The translations under genes were made by a program, and so were the position numbers. 64,000 nucleotides of DNA from Cannabis sativa (Eukaryota; Streptophyta; Magnoliopsida; Rosales; Cannabaceae): contig NC_083601.1 of NCBI RefSeq assembly GCF_029168945.1, positions 34,523,660-34,587,659 of the forward strand. The letters are read 5' to 3'. The notes beneath the pieces were generated by a model. The model had not been told where the DNA came from. It did not search any database and worked only from the letters and a program-made list of their open reading frames with translations. This document shows positions 24,501 through 37,306 of the stretch, piece after piece (position 1 is the stretch's first letter; each line of letters opens with the position of its first letter).

Positions 24501-27500
24501 TGGATCCAAGGTTTTTGACACCTACTCTTTACTTTTTTATTTTAATTTAATTACTTCACTTTTTGTAATTTCTTTTTGGAACTTTTTTCTTTTTACATTT
24601 TAACACATTTTTCTATTTTTACAAAATTCGATGTAAAAATTTCTGTAGCAACTAATAAAACAATTAAAATCCGTAAAGAAATTATGAAAGTAATTTAAAA
24701 AATAATATATAAAATAATTTTTCTTTACTTTTTAATACAATACTATTAAAGAAAACTAACTGAACACAAATTTTACAAAACAAATGATTAAACAAAACAT
24801 TATGCTGATTACAACATAAAATAAAGTCCTCTTACCAAGGAACAGTACAGGATATTAATTAGTGTCATTAGCTTACCCTACAAAATTAAGCTAGCATTTG
24901 AGAAAATTTACAAGATGACACTCTAAACCATTGGTCACACATAGCAAATTAAGACACCAAAGAAAGGACGCAACACATGAACACATTGATTTAAATTTTC
25001 ACGACATAGCATATGGTGACACAAACGAGATACATGTAAATACAAAATATAGTTCATTTTGTTAAAATTTTACTCCAACAGTAAAATTGTGATATAAATA
25101 TGTCAGATAATATAAAATAATTCAAATTTAGATCAAAATAAATTTACATCAGAATAAATATTATATATTTACTATTATATCATTTATAGTATTTTATTAA
25201 TAATTTTAGTTAACAAGTTCTTTTATATTAAATAATTTATATTATTATTATTAAATTTTATATTTATCTTTATATTATTAGTATTATTTTATATTTTTTA
25301 ACAAATTATTAAGTAGACATTAAATAATATATTAAATTTTACATTAAAATTTATAATTATACATTGGAATACAATAGTAAAAATTAATTTAAAAATATCA
25401 CAAAACGGTGAAATATAGCTTAATTTTTAGAGATGGTCTTAAAACTTTAAATAAAGTAGAAAGCAATTATACATATATATTAACTTTATAATAATAATAA
25501 ACTTTATTTTCTAAAAAATACTTTATTTAAATAATAATCAAATATAATATATAAATTGAAATATACTATAAGTTAAGCTCCATCTTTATAAATACGAAAT
25601 ATTTGTTAGTTTTGTAATATAACTTCTAAAGTGTATAATTATTTTTTTTATTTTTTTACAATGGATGAATTATATATAATCTTAATTAATTTTTTTATAT
25701 AATAGTTTTCATTGTAATTATTTAACATAATTTACATGTTTCCCAAAATTAAAATATATATACAATTAAGATATATATGCACAAGTGCTACCAAATATTT
25801 AAATTTTGATTTTGATATATTCAAAGCAATTTAAAATTCTATAAAATCTTCTAGATAATTATAATATGAGCTCGATATAATTTTGTTGGATTAAAAGTTT
25901 GTTAGGTACCAAAATAGTAAAAGATGCATTAATATATTTTTTTTAGAAGTTGCATGGAATTTTTTTTTTTTTTTTTTTTGAATTAGCATGGAATTTTTTT
26001 TTAATTTGGTGGTCATAAATATAGTTTCACACTTTTCTTCACCAATTAAAAAAAAGATTCTAAGTTCAAATTCCTCGTTTCAAAGTCAACAAAAAAAAAA
26101 TTGTTTATTACTTTTTGTTTCCAAGTCTTTACATTTATTTCTAAAACAATTTTCATAGTGTACTAATTAAATTTACAGAGTAGATAAATTTGAATAATAC
26201 TATTAATAATAAGAATTAATAATAATTTTTTTTATTGGTGAAATAATAGTAATCTAACAACATTGAAATAATAATATTTCATAATAATGTTTCTTAGTAC
26301 TTATTTTTCATAATAATGTTTCATAAGTTTTATTTTTCTTATTTTTCTTAATCTAACGCACCCTTATTATTTTATTTTTTTAAGTTTTTTCCTATTGACT
26401 CAACAGTATTCGATGAGGTTTTTTTTTAAAAAAGAAAAAAATAAAAAATAATAGATATCACTATTTCATTGATACATCGAAAAAGGTGATATGTATACAT
26501 GTTAGCAAGTATAGAATGACTGGTCTTCAACTATACATAATACATGTTACCAAGTTAGTGCATTACCATGTTTCAATTAATCCAAATACGTGTCTAATAA
26601 TTATATAAAAAAAATAATAATAAAAATAAAAGAAGAGGAAAGAATGAATATTTGTCGTTTTCATATAGTAGCAATGCAGATTTGGCATTATTCCTGGTTA
26701 AATCCAGGTGTCCTCGTGAATGTTGCATGTTCGTCCACGTGGGCCTAAACCCTCTCACTGCCGTTATCCGATAACTTTGTCTTCTCTCTTCTCCCACCGA
26801 AGACAACCACCAGAAAGTGGCGCGCCATCTTATGGCCACGAAAATACTATTATACCCTTCTAAATTCTTAATGACAGTTTTGGTCTTCAGTGATCTCAGT
26901 TACTTGGTCATGTACAGTTACAAAATGCAGTTTACATAAATACGTACGTCTAGGAGTGTCTAACGACCGACGTGGGACTGGAACTTCCAACTCCAATGGA
27001 CTACTTATATTATTGGTACATACTATTTAATTTACTCTCCACTATTTTACTCATAGTGTGTAGATTTTTTTTTTTTAGATCCAATCGATGCACAATAGTT
27101 CAAATTTAATTTAATTTAGTCTATAAAAATACAGATTAAATTGATTATTTTAAATTTGTTACTTTTTAATATTAAATTATTTAATATTTATGAAAAAAAA
27201 TATTTTTTTTACATAAGTAACAATAAAATAAGATAAATTATAATTATTGTATGTCTCCAAGAGCACATTATAAAATAATAAATTCAAAAAAAGAATGAAA
27301 AAAATATGTATAAAGAAATATTTATTTTTATTATAAATTGTATGTAAAAAAAATTATATATGAAAATAGAATATACATTTAATTTATTAAATTTTGAAAT
27401 ATAATTGTATTATATGCATTAGACTTTTAAATTACTATTTTTTTTACATTAAAATATTACTTATACATATATAATTTTTTAATTTTTTTTACAAAAATGT

Positions 27501-29200
27501 ATAGATTGGATTAGATCGTTTATTTTTACATGTCAATCAACATTCAGTCAGCATAATTACAAATTTTAAATTTTCTAATCTAATCCAATCCATACAAGTA
27601 CAAATATTTACACTTTACGAATTAAATCGTGCAAATTGGATTAAATCGATTATTTTATAAACCTCCTAGTACATACCTATAAATTGATTTTGGTAAGTGG
27701 TGCTTTTATAGCAAATGGGTGGGTGAGATGTTCATATGTGTAGTGTATAATGAAAATAGTAGCTTGCACATAGTAAATGCCGCACCTAAGATTATTTTAA
27801 TATTACAGTTGGTGTACTTTAGTTAATCAAAAAAAAAAAAGTTGGTGTACTTTGTAAATGATAAACTAAATGGAATTCACCACCTACCATTAAACGCCAT
27901 AATTTATATGCTTTCCTTTTTTTTTTTTTAATAAGGAAATATGGGTTTATTTTGTCAAAAACTACAGGCATACGAATAAGATTTGTCACTAATTAATTTA
28001 TAGAATACTAGAGTTAGATGCAAATTTTTACTGATCTAATCTCATCTTTTACTCTAATAAAAGTTGATAAAAAATTGTATGGTAAAAAATTTAGTTATAT
28101 AAATCTTTACATTTATTTTTTATAATTTTATCTAATAAATTTATTATTTTTTATATTTTTAATAAAAAAAATTAAATTTTGCATTCTATTATTTTTTTTT
28201 ACAAAATATAAGAGAAATTTAAATGGTAATAAATTGATACCGTATATTTATAAATTCAAAGGCTTTCCATTTAAAAGTTTGTCACAATTTATATCAAAAT
28301 ATTCTACAAAATTAGGTGATAATTTTAATATTAACCATATTGATATATAAGATTATGACAATTAATATGACCATATATAATGATTTTTTTTTTTATTATT
28401 ATTGTTTTTATAAAAAGAGAACAAAAAAAACGAAATTTAATTAAAATAAATAGTATATGATAATTTTAATTAATTTTCGAATATATTTTCTTTAATTGAA
28501 CACTAAGTACCCATTAACTTAAGTAAAGCTATGCATGAAATGAAATACATTTCTCCTTTAATAATAATAATAAAAAAATAGGTCATGAGTCAAATTTTAA
28601 TGGAAAAATGAGGTCTATTAGACTAAATGTGGAGCAATATGAGCTTTATAGGTTAACCAATATGGGACGTTCCACCACTCGACTCGACTCGTTTTGTATT
28701 AAGGATAAGTCATTAATGACAAGTGCTTTTGCTTTGCTTTTTATTTTTCAAGGAGGGTGCTTAGTAGTAATTAGTTCTTTTGCGTCCAACACTCAAACTT
28801 TTTTGTTTGCTACTTCATCCATAATTAAGGAGACATGTAATATAAACAATCCAAGATGGTCAATACTCGAACGTTCACCAAAATCTTATCCTGCAAATTT
28901 TTTCCAATAACTTTTATTACTATTCTCAAATAAATAAGAATAATGACATGATACATTTTTGATAAATCAACTTAAAATGTACATAATAATTTTACAAACA
29001 TCTTAAATTAATTAGTTTATTTAGGGCGAGTTCTGTTATTTTTATGCATGTTCATTTTAAGAGACATATTGTTTTATCATATGCATTTTGAATGAATAAA
29101 ATAAATGTAACGTTAACATTGCTCACTCTTCGAGCTTCATATATAATCATAGGTTAAATAGAATTACCCTTGTTTACATCTTTGACTAAAATAAGTATTG
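24501..29200. other. Long AT-rich intergenic stretch
   Basis: No supported gene in 4.7 kb. The DNA is very AT-rich with many homopolymers. A patch of normal composition at about 26690-26830 includes CCACGTGG (about 26735) but no convincing exon. Around 27060-27670 degenerate motifs such as GGATTAAATCGAT and GGATTGGAT recur in both orientations and hint at an old inverted-repeat element without clear ends. A 100-codon plus-strand frame at 28608-28910 has no recognisable domain. Confidence 0.4.
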
Positions 29201-29914
29201 TTATACTGCGAAATTTTCACCTAAAAACTCGAGATCAGTCTCTTATGAAATTGACACGTGTATTCAATCTTTGAGGGATGGATGAGCTGTTAATTAAAGA
29301 CTCCTCGAGAGTTGACCTTGCTTAACCCAAATTCGCGAGATGATGTGACTTTGATAGCGTCTAGTCACATACTATGTCTCGCATAGAATAAAATAAGCAG
29401 GACTAAGAGGGGTTTATACAAATCGCACATATATCAAAATATATGCGATGATTAGGTAGCCTTCTCTTGCGATTGAGTAAAGATCGCTTCATTACATAAT
29501 GAACTTGTTCAAACGACAAAGCGTATTCGATGACTCGATAAGGACTCTCATATCTCATGTTGTCAATGCGTATGAGGTGTCCATATATATGTGACTCAAA
29601 CAAAACGCAGATACCTTAACATGAGGCTCGTTAGCCCTCCCAAGATAAGACACACCCAAAGTGTTGAGAATCATGGGGTTCCATCTCAAAACTAATTGGC
29701 AATGAGTGGAGTAGCCCATGTTCTTTATATATGGCTCAATACTATTACATTTAATCCATGTGGGACAATGTTCTCCAATACAAAGCCTGCGAGCTTGTGT
29801 GAGAATATGAACATGCAACTCGCACCCTACAGGTCGCATACGTTGCTATACTTATTGAAACACATTTAAAATTGTTCTTCATTTATTCTTATTACGTTTA
29901 TTTTAATTTAATGT
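29201..29914. repeat. Unclassified repeat-like sequence, possible old LTR
   Basis: Composition rises above the AT-rich background. On the minus strand, 29590-29850 reads like the inner part of a plant LTR: TTGTCCCACATGGATTAA, then ATATATAAAGAACATGGGC, then GATGGAACCCCATGATTC. Such TGTCCCACAT...TATATAA blocks are common in plant LTR promoters. I found no partner LTR, target repeat or coding remnant. Confidence 0.35.
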
Positions 29915-30191
29915 TGTTAGGAGACTTGTATCTCCTTGACATTGTTGCAGAATGAAGAGAAGCATAACCAAAAGAAGTAAAAGAAACAGAGCAACAAAGA
30001 ACAGAGAGAGAAAAGATAGAGAAAAGATGAAGAAGACAAAGAAGTGTCTTATTGATTATACTGGGAATCAAGTACAGAATATATACACATGATACAAAGC
30101 ATGGAAGAGAGTTAGTTAAGATCAAACAGAAATAACAGAATGTGACAGCTAATCTAACTAACTCTAACAACCATAACCGATTCCCTTAACA
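29915..30191 (-). repeat. 3' LTR of Copia element 2
   Basis: 277 bp, identical by eye to 34638-34914. It lies after the purine tract on the minus strand. Confidence 0.96.
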
Positions 30192-32950
30192 CCTCCCCTC
30201 AAACTTAGAGTTGGAGCTATCGACAATGGTGAGTTTGGACCGAAATTGAGGGAAGTGTTGACTTGAAATTGCCTTGGTAAAACCATCTGCAAGCTGATCA
30301 ATAGCAGGAACATGTTTGACAGCAACTTTGTGTTGCTGAACTTTTTCTCGCACGAAGTACAAGTCCACCTCAATGTGTTTTGTACGAGCATGAAGAACCG
30401 GGTTCGCAGTGAGCAGGACTGTACTGAGATTATCGCACCAAACAACAGGAGGTTGGGGCAGCTCAATGTGTAATTCGAAGAACAAGGATTGAAGCCAAGC
30501 TAACTCAGCCACAACATTGGCAAGGCTCTATTCAGCCTCCGTACTTGAGCGAGAAATTGTATGTTGTTTCTGCGATTTCCAGGCAATTAAATTTGACCCA
30601 AAAAATATGGTAAAGCCAGATGTGGATCTACGATCATCAATGTCAGTGGCCCAATCCGCATCACAGAAGGCCTTGACTTCAAAACTTGGAGACTTTTGCA
30701 TGTGTAAGCCATAGTGTATTGTTCCAGCAACATATCATAGGATGCGCTTGACAGCAAGCCAATGAGATTGAAGAGGCTTTTGCATGAATTGACATACCTT
30801 ATTGACACTATATGATAGCTCAGGTCTTGTTATTGTAAGGTATTGTAAAGCCCCTACAATCGATCTGTACATTTGAGGATTATCAAAGGCTTCACTGCCA
30901 TATGCTGAGATCTTCTGGCCACTGATCATGGGAGTGTGAATAGGCTTTGCATCCTGCATCTGGGCACGAGACAGTAAGTCTCTTGCATACTTACTTTGAC
31001 TTAGCAGTAGACCATTGGTTGTGGATTACACTTCGATACCAAGAAAGTATTTGAGTGTACCAAGGTCTTTGAGGGAGAAGTTTTGATGCAGGGACTGAAT
31101 TAGAGAGGACACAACTTGAGAATCACTGCCTGTTACCAATATATCGTCGACATATACCAAAACCATTGTAACAGAGGTTGTGGTATGATGGATGAACAAT
31201 GAGTAATCTGACTTTGATGAGACAAAACTGAAGGAGAGGAGGCAGTTATGTAGTTTGTCAAACCATGCCCTGGGTGCCTGTTTTAAACCATAGAGAGCTT
31301 TGTGCAACTTGCAAACAAGGTGAGGTTGTGTTGGATCTTCAAAGCCAGGTGGCTGTGTCATATATACTTCTTCAGTCAAATCCCCATTTAAAAATGCATT
31401 ATTGACATCTAGTTGCCTTATTTGCCATCCCTTGGATATTGCTAGAGTGAGAACAACTCGGATTGTTACAGGTTTAATAACTGGACTAAATGTCTCAGTG
31501 TAGTCAAAACCAGGTTGTTGGTGAAAACCTTTTGCTACTAACCTGGCTTTGTACCTATTAAGAGAGCCATCACTGTTTTCTTTAATGTGAAGCACCCATT
31601 TGCATCCAATAGGTTCTCTTCCAGCAGGCAATGGAACCAAAGTATATGTTTTGTTTCTCACAAGAGCAAGAATCTCATCTCACATGGCTTGTCTCCATTT
31701 CTCATACTGTAGGGCAGTTTTGAAGGTGGTTGGTATTTTTTCTGAGAGATAAATCTTTGGTTTGTGAATACCAGCTTTGGCTCTTGTGGTCATGGGGTGA
31801 GAATTGGTGGTTGGAATGTAGGTCGAATTTGATACACTTGGTGGAGTAGTGATGGGAATAGCAGGGATGGTAATATCTATAGTAGCAGGTGTTGGATTGG
31901 AGTTGAGAGAAGAATTTGAGTGAGTTACTATAGTAGCAGGTGGATGATGGGACACGTGTGGAGGAATGGGAGACACAGAAGTAGATGACTCACATGGTTC
32001 ATTCCTTAAAGGATAAGAGTGAGTGGATAGAGGCCTATGACTTGTATCAGTTGATGAGTTAGGTGAAATGGGAATTAGTGCAGAGGGCAGATAACTTATT
32101 GGTTCATCTGACTCTACAGACTTGGAATTTGCATGAGGAAAAACTAACTCATCAAATATGACATCTCTAGAGATGTAGACACGGCCATTGGAGTCTAAAC
32201 ACTTATATCCTTTATGGTTTATGCTATAACCAAGAAAAGTGCATGGTGAGGATCTAAACTGCATTTTATGTTTGTTGTAGGGTCTTGTATTGGGAAAGCA
32301 TTGGCATCCAAATGTTTTGAAGGTTGTATAGTCAGGTGTAATGTTGAACAACACTTCTATTGGGGATTTATTACCAAGAATTGGTGTAGGAAGCCTATTG
32401 TGGATGTAGACAGCTGTGCGAAAAGCTTCATCCCAAAATTTTAATGGCATAGAGGCTTGAGCAAGTAAGGTGAGGCCGTTCTCAACAATATGTCTATGCT
32501 TTCGTTCGGCCAAGCCATTTTGCTCGTGGGTTGTGGGACAAGGATGCCTATGAACTATGCCACATTGGTTTAGGTATGGTGTAAAGGATCGGTATTCCCC
32601 CCCCCAAATTACTCGCAAGACTTGTATTTTGGTGCCTAACCGAAGTTCCGGCTTTGGAATTACCGAAAAGTCTTTAGTGCATCAGACTTGTTTTTGAGTA
32701 AATAAAGCCAAGTGAACCTAGTGTAGGCATCTAGAAAATGGATATAGTACTTGTATCCATTGAGAGATGTAGTGTGGGAAGGACCCCATAGATCTGTAAT
32801 TACAAGTTGCAGAGGTTTATTGTATTCTGTCATGGAAAATTTTGGAAAGGGGAGTTTGTGAATCTTACCAAGACAGCAAGCAGAGCAAATAGAGAATTGT
32901 TCTTCATTATTGACAGAAATATTACAAGTTTGAAGAACTTGCCTAACAAC
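30186..32950 (-). pseudogene. Copia element 2 integrase, RT and RNase H, interrupted
   Basis: After the frame change near 32955 and a further disruption near 32660, one frame runs from about 32618 to 30186 with four in-frame stops: TGA 31680-31682, TAA 31026-31028, TGA 30735-30737 and TAG 30528-30530. Recognisable parts are the integrase end (WGGEYRSF, EQNGLAERKHRHIVE), the RT (GCKWVL, then [14 protein letters not shown]), the RNase H (FCDADWATD, then VVWCDNLSTV and TKHIEVDLYFVREKV) and a C-terminus ending FEGRC. The second integrase aspartate, normally in SDWGGEY, is replaced because the local frame reads VIWGGEY. The copy cannot make an active polyprotein. Confidence 0.93.
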
Positions 32951-34638
32951 TTTTCACTAGGATGACCTAGCCTATTGTGCCATAAAATGTACAATGAATT
33001 GCTAGGTTTATTACAATTAGAACATTCAGAACTCAGGACATTGGCTTGAAAAGAACAACACTGATTGTTGTCTGGTTGATCAGGAACAGAAGTTGTGTTT
33101 GAATTGGGAGAGGGCTGGAGCTGAATATGGTCAAAAGAATACAGGCCATTCCTGTGAACACCAGTCAGGAGAGTGGTTCGAGTTACCTGGTCCTTAACAA
33201 GACAGAAATCAGGGTGAAATTCAAAGAACACTTTGTTATCCTTAGCAAACTTGGATACACTAAGCAGGTTTTTTGTGATTTTTGGGACATGAAGCAAGTT
33301 GTTAAGGACTAAAGAGTGATTAGAACTAGTAAGAATTGAAGAATTACCAATATGAGAGATGGACAAACCTGTGCCGTCGCCCACAAAGAGATTCTCTTGG
33401 CCATCGCCTCTATGCATCAGATTTTGCACATCAGGAGTGCAATGATTTGTTGCACCAGAATCTGGGTACCAGTTTGGATCTGTAGGTGCAGCAGCTGAAT
33501 TTTGAGCCAAGTTAGCCTGAGGTTGTTGTTGAATATTGGTATTGGCACCTGTGAAGCTTTTATCAAATCGATAAAAGCAGTCTATGGCACTGTGGCCAAG
33601 TCTGTGACAGAGCTGACATTGAATCCTAGAAGGTGGAGGGGGGAACCTGGTTCCTCTGCCCATAGAAGCTCCTCCACGAGAGTTAGAACCTTGCTGATAT
33701 GATGGAAAACCAGTTCCCCTGGGAGTTCCAGCAGTATATCCACTTCTAGGAGAATTAAAAAATGGCTGTGAGAAGCTTCGATTTGGCACAGGAGGCTTCA
33801 TATTTCGATTGAACTGAGCATAATAGGCTTCAAGACTCGGTTCTTGTTCAAGAGAGAATTCAACATCACTCTTGACAAGATTAGCACTCATTTCTTGTTC
33901 AAGATCAATTTTCTCAATTCTTGATTCAGACGATAGAAGCAAAGCTTCGATTTCTGCGACAGTATATCCCTCTATTCTAGTGTTGGAGGAAATTATGAAT
34001 GTGTCATATTCACTTGGAAGACCTTTGAAGATTGCAGATATATGATCACGATCATTAAGTTTCTCTCCTACACTGGCAAGAAGATCGACAGTTTGTTTGA
34101 CTTTCAGCAGATACTCATTCAGCGACATCGATCCTTTGCGAAGATTTTGAAGCTTCGTTCGAAACTCCAGTATCTTTGATGAGACTCGCAGAGCAAAATA
34201 CTTCTCCAAGGCGCTCCAGATCTGACGAGCAGAGTTGCATCCTACCATCCGAGTTAAGAGACTTTCAGTCATTGACGACAGAAGCCATAAGACTAGGAGT
34301 TGATCTTGCACCTCCCAGTCAGTGAAGGCAGGATTGTAGTTGCCATTGGCTTTGTCTGTATCATTCAGGAACTGTGGAGGAGGAGCTGAATCTTGAATGA
34401 ATTTCGTCAATCGATTTCCTCGTATGGCTTCCAAGACCTGTTGTTTCCAAAGAAGGAAGTTATGATCGTTAAGTTTAATGGAAATCGAGTGATTAAAATG
34501 AACAGGAGCGTTCTCATCTGATGCTCTGTTTTGATTTCGATTTGAGGCATTGATCGAATTTCCACCATTTACATTCGATCCAGGACCAGAGGTTGCCATA
34601 TTCGCCAATAATGGTGGAAACTCTAGCTCTGATACCAT
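32950..34638 (-). pseudogene. Copia element 2 gag and protease region
   Basis: One open frame covers the gag-protease part. It could begin at the ATG straddling the LTR and primer-binding site (34638) or at the next in-frame ATG (34599), and is also open back through the LTR. It encodes a UBN2-type capsid segment with NFLLWKQQVLEAIRGN near its start, a CCHC zinc knuckle (CQLCHRLGHSAIDC) for RNA binding, and the aspartic protease motif WYPDSGATNHC. The GAG-pre-integrase motif LWHNRLGHPSEK follows. Right after it, near 32955, the frame is lost at an A run. Gag and protease themselves look intact. Confidence 0.93.
34626..34637 (-). other. Primer-binding site of Copia element 2
   Basis: TGGTATCAGAGC on the minus strand directly abuts the 5' LTR. 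All 12 bases are complementary to the initiator tRNA-Met 3' end including CCA. Confidence 0.95.
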
Positions 34639-34914
34639 GTTAGGAGACTTGTATCTCCTTGACATTGTTGCAGAATGAAGAGAAGCATAACCAAAAGAAG
34701 TAAAAGAAACAGAGCAACAAAGAACAGAGAGAGAAAAGATAGAGAAAAGATGAAGAAGACAAAGAAGTGTCTTATTGATTATACTGGGAATCAAGTACAG
34801 AATATATACACATGATACAAAGCATGGAAGAGAGTTAGTTAAGATCAAACAGAAATAACAGAATGTGACAGCTAATCTAACTAACTCTAACAACCATAAC
34901 CGATTCCCTTAACA
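34638..34914 (-). repeat. 5' LTR of Copia element 2
   Basis: 277 bp. It contains a TATATA stretch near 34802-34807 that may serve as core promoter for the minus-strand transcript. Its last base forms the first base of an ATG with the primer-binding site. Confidence 0.96.
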
Positions 34915-34919
34915 AATGT

Positions 34920-35516
34920 CAATATTAATTGTAAAACGGTTCTATAATCGATCAGTTATGTGTAATTAAATGGACAGTCTTGTTTTATATATAAAGGAGT
35001 GATCCAACATGAATAAACGAGACAGAAATAATTTACAACAGTAGATTAAGCAGACCGTGATCTGACTGAACTACTATACATATTTGTGTTCATTATACTT
35101 TTCCATTTTCGTTCTATTGTCTGGGTAGTCTTGTTCAAATACTCGCTGTTCTAGGTTGAGTACTCGTTGTTTTCTGTTAAATATTTGTTATTTATTTATT
35201 TTTTGGTGTTGTCCAAATTTCTTCGACAATAAATATTGTGGTTTTACATATTTTTCTACTTTTACAATCATATAGAATATTAGCTCCATTTTTTTTTTAG
35301 TGAAAATTATGAAATTCTCATCAAACAACCATTGCCAAAATATGAGTCACAAGGACTCAAACAAAAAGGGATAATAAAAGTAATGTCAAGAGTTCAAGAG
35401 TTAAAGTAAGTTTAACCAAATTATGAGCAAAAATATTAGAACGATTATAAAATTGAAGAATCTCCAATAATGTGTCAAGAATCAAAGAAAATATCTCTAA
35501 TAGTAGTAAAAAAGAA
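34920..35516. other. Intergenic, nothing recognised
   Basis: AT-rich DNA between Copia element 2 and an inverted-repeat element; no coding sequence seen. Confidence 0.4.
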
Positions 35517-35854
35517 GTAAATACTGTTTTAGATTTTATGTTTTGCAAAAGTTACCGATTGGATCCTGTATTTTTCAAAATAGTAAAAATAGGACATTGA
35601 GCTTAATTTTAGATAACTTTTTTTTAATATAACTAATTTGAAGACAATTCCTAATACGAATAGATACAGAAAATGTAAACAGTTTTGTCATAACTCTTTT
35701 AGATCGGATTATAATTAAATTTTATTTTGAGAAAAAATTAATTTAGGGTCCTATTTACTATTTTAGAAAATACATGGTCTATTTTGTCATTTAACAAAAT
35801 AGAGGGTTCAATTAATAACTTTTACAAAATACAGAGTCCAAAATGATATTTATC
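35517..35854. mobile_element. MITE family D
   Basis: 338-bp stretch whose arms are imperfect inverted repeats. The left arm has GTATTTTTCAAAATAGTAAA; the right arm read in reverse has GTATTTTCTAAAATAGTAAA, and both have GTTTTGCAAAAGTTA-like and TGTATTTTGTAAAAGTTA-like blocks. No clean target duplication. Non-coding. Confidence 0.65.
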
Positions 35855-36113
35855 TTATTAAAAATGGTGTCAAAATTCTTCCAAAGAAAAACAAATTGTG
35901 TCAAATTTAAGACATAATAATTTTTTCTTTTATTATTTACTATAGTAATAGTATTTCGTTTTTTTTTTTGCTAACAGTTACTTACTATACTATTATACTA
36001 TTAAAGTTTCACATTTTTTATTCATAATATTATAATAAAATGACAACATACATATAAAATATTTTTACTGTAGTGGCTTGGCCTCGAATCCCAAATAGAA
36101 AGAGTTTAATTAA

Positions 36114-36440
36114 GGGATTATTTCACAAATACACAAAAATAACAATAAAAATTACAAAAATACGGTTTCACAGAATCTTAAATATTTTTACGATTTTTTT
36201 AATTTTATTTACAGAAAATGCAGTCTTTTTATATTGTACTCTTGTTAATTTATTGTTGATTTTTTGTTATTTGTATGTTAGTTTTTATTGTTGTTTTGAT
36301 GTTATTTTCATATTGCTTTTATGTAATTTACTTGTTGTTTTCGTGTTATTTTTATGAAAAACCGTAAAAATGTAAAAAAAAATCTTTTAAACATAAAAAT
36401 GTAATTTTTTTTACAAAAAATAGTGTCTTATGTAATTATT
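36114..36440 (+). mobile_element. MITE/repeat family E, copy 1
   Basis: Starts GGGATTATTTCACAAATACA. The same 5' block occurs in reverse at 60454-60479, and the two copies stay alignable through the T-rich interior (TTTTTATATTGTA, GTTGTTTTGATGTTATTTT). Non-coding, AT-rich; ends other than the GGGATTATTT edge are uncertain. Confidence 0.6.
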
Positions 36441-36477
36441 CATTTAACTAATAGAGGAGTTATAATTACATCTTATA

Positions 36478-37306
36478 GAGCTCGTTTAGTACACCGTAAT
36501 ATATTGGATTGTATTATATTAATAATTCTTTCATACAATATTATGTTTGGTATTGACTTGTACTAATAGGTTATGTAAAATTATAAATTCTTCACAATAA
36601 ACTCGACCCCAACGTCAACCGCAACCTGGACTCGGACTCGAACCCGAACCCAGACCTAGATTCGAACCGGGAACTAGACCCTGGACCTAAACCTGGACCC
36701 TAGATCCCAAACCCGAACCTCAAATCCCAAATTCCCCAAATTTGAACCAAGACACGGACCCATGATCCAAACCCAAATCTCGAACCTAGACCCGAACCTC
36801 AAACCCAAAATCGAACCCAAACCTAGACCCTAGATTCAAACCCGAGTTTGGGATTCAGGGCGGAACCTGGGTCTGGGTCCTGGAGCCCGAATTCAAACCC
36901 AAAGGCTGACCGTGACTTAGACCTGGACCTCAGTCCCAGTCCCAAATGGGATCAGGTTCGGGATTCGGGTCTAGGTCTGGGGTCCAGGTCCTAGTCCTCG
37001 TCTTGGTCCAGGTTTGGGGTCTGGGTTTGGGTTCGGTTTCGGGGTTCGGGGGTCGGGGTTTGAGGTCTGGGTCTTGGTTTTGGGTTCGAATCTGGAGTCT
37101 GGGTCGAGGTTGACCCAAGACCCTTTTGTAAATATTACAATACAAGCTAATACATGTCATTTGTTATGTATATATTAAATAATATGACTAACATTGTATT
37201 AAAATTTATGATCGTAATAATTAATATAATACAATATTTTATTCAAACATAATGTTATTTATTATTTAATATAATACGACATTTGTATGATCTACCAAAC
37301 GAGCTC
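36478..37306. mobile_element. Inverted-repeat element enclosing a long hexamer hairpin
   Basis: 829 bp bounded by GAGCTCGTTTAGTA on the left and TACCAAACGAGCTC on the right. About 60 bp of related TIR sequence (ATTGTATTATATTAAT) lies inside each. Between them is a degenerate six-base array: C-rich on the plus strand at about 36600-36910 (units like AACCCG, GACCCT, AACCTA), then G-rich at about 36940-37125 (GGGTCT, GGGTTC, AGGTCC). The halves are roughly reverse complements. The ends resemble the CTCGTTTGG MITEs at 39144 and 53421. No transposase and no clean target duplication. A minus-strand frame at 36930-37160 reads as proline-rich dipeptides and is an artefact. Confidence 0.75.

Larger units (their letters stand above)
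29915..34914 (-). mobile_element. Copia LTR retrotransposon 2, identical LTRs, defective
   Basis: 5.0-kb element on the minus strand. Its LTRs (29915-30191 and 34638-34914) are each 277 bp and I find no difference between them. The target duplication AATGT flanks it (29910-29914 and 34915-34919). The primer-binding site (34626-34637) and a purine tract (GAGGGGAGG on the minus strand, 30192-30200) abut the LTRs. Interior order is gag, protease, integrase, RT, RNase H, all recognisable but interrupted. Identical LTRs indicate very recent insertion or LTR homogenisation. Confidence 0.97.

Noticed and set aside
26594..26839. Minus-strand 81-codon ORF
   Set aside because: The beginning has normal composition but no domain, no splice partners and a low-complexity end; probably chance.
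28608..28910. Plus-strand 100-codon ORF
   Set aside because: No recognisable domain; one block (AACCAATATGGGACGTTCC) resembles LTR sequence, so an old repeat is more likely than a gene.
29555..29839. 94-codon minus-strand ORF
   Set aside because: The nucleotide sequence reads like an LTR (TGTCCCACAT...TATATAA), not a protein-coding gene.
36930..37160. Minus-strand Pro/Arg-rich ORF
   Set aside because: It is the translation of the degenerate hexamer array; dipeptide-like composition with no family match.
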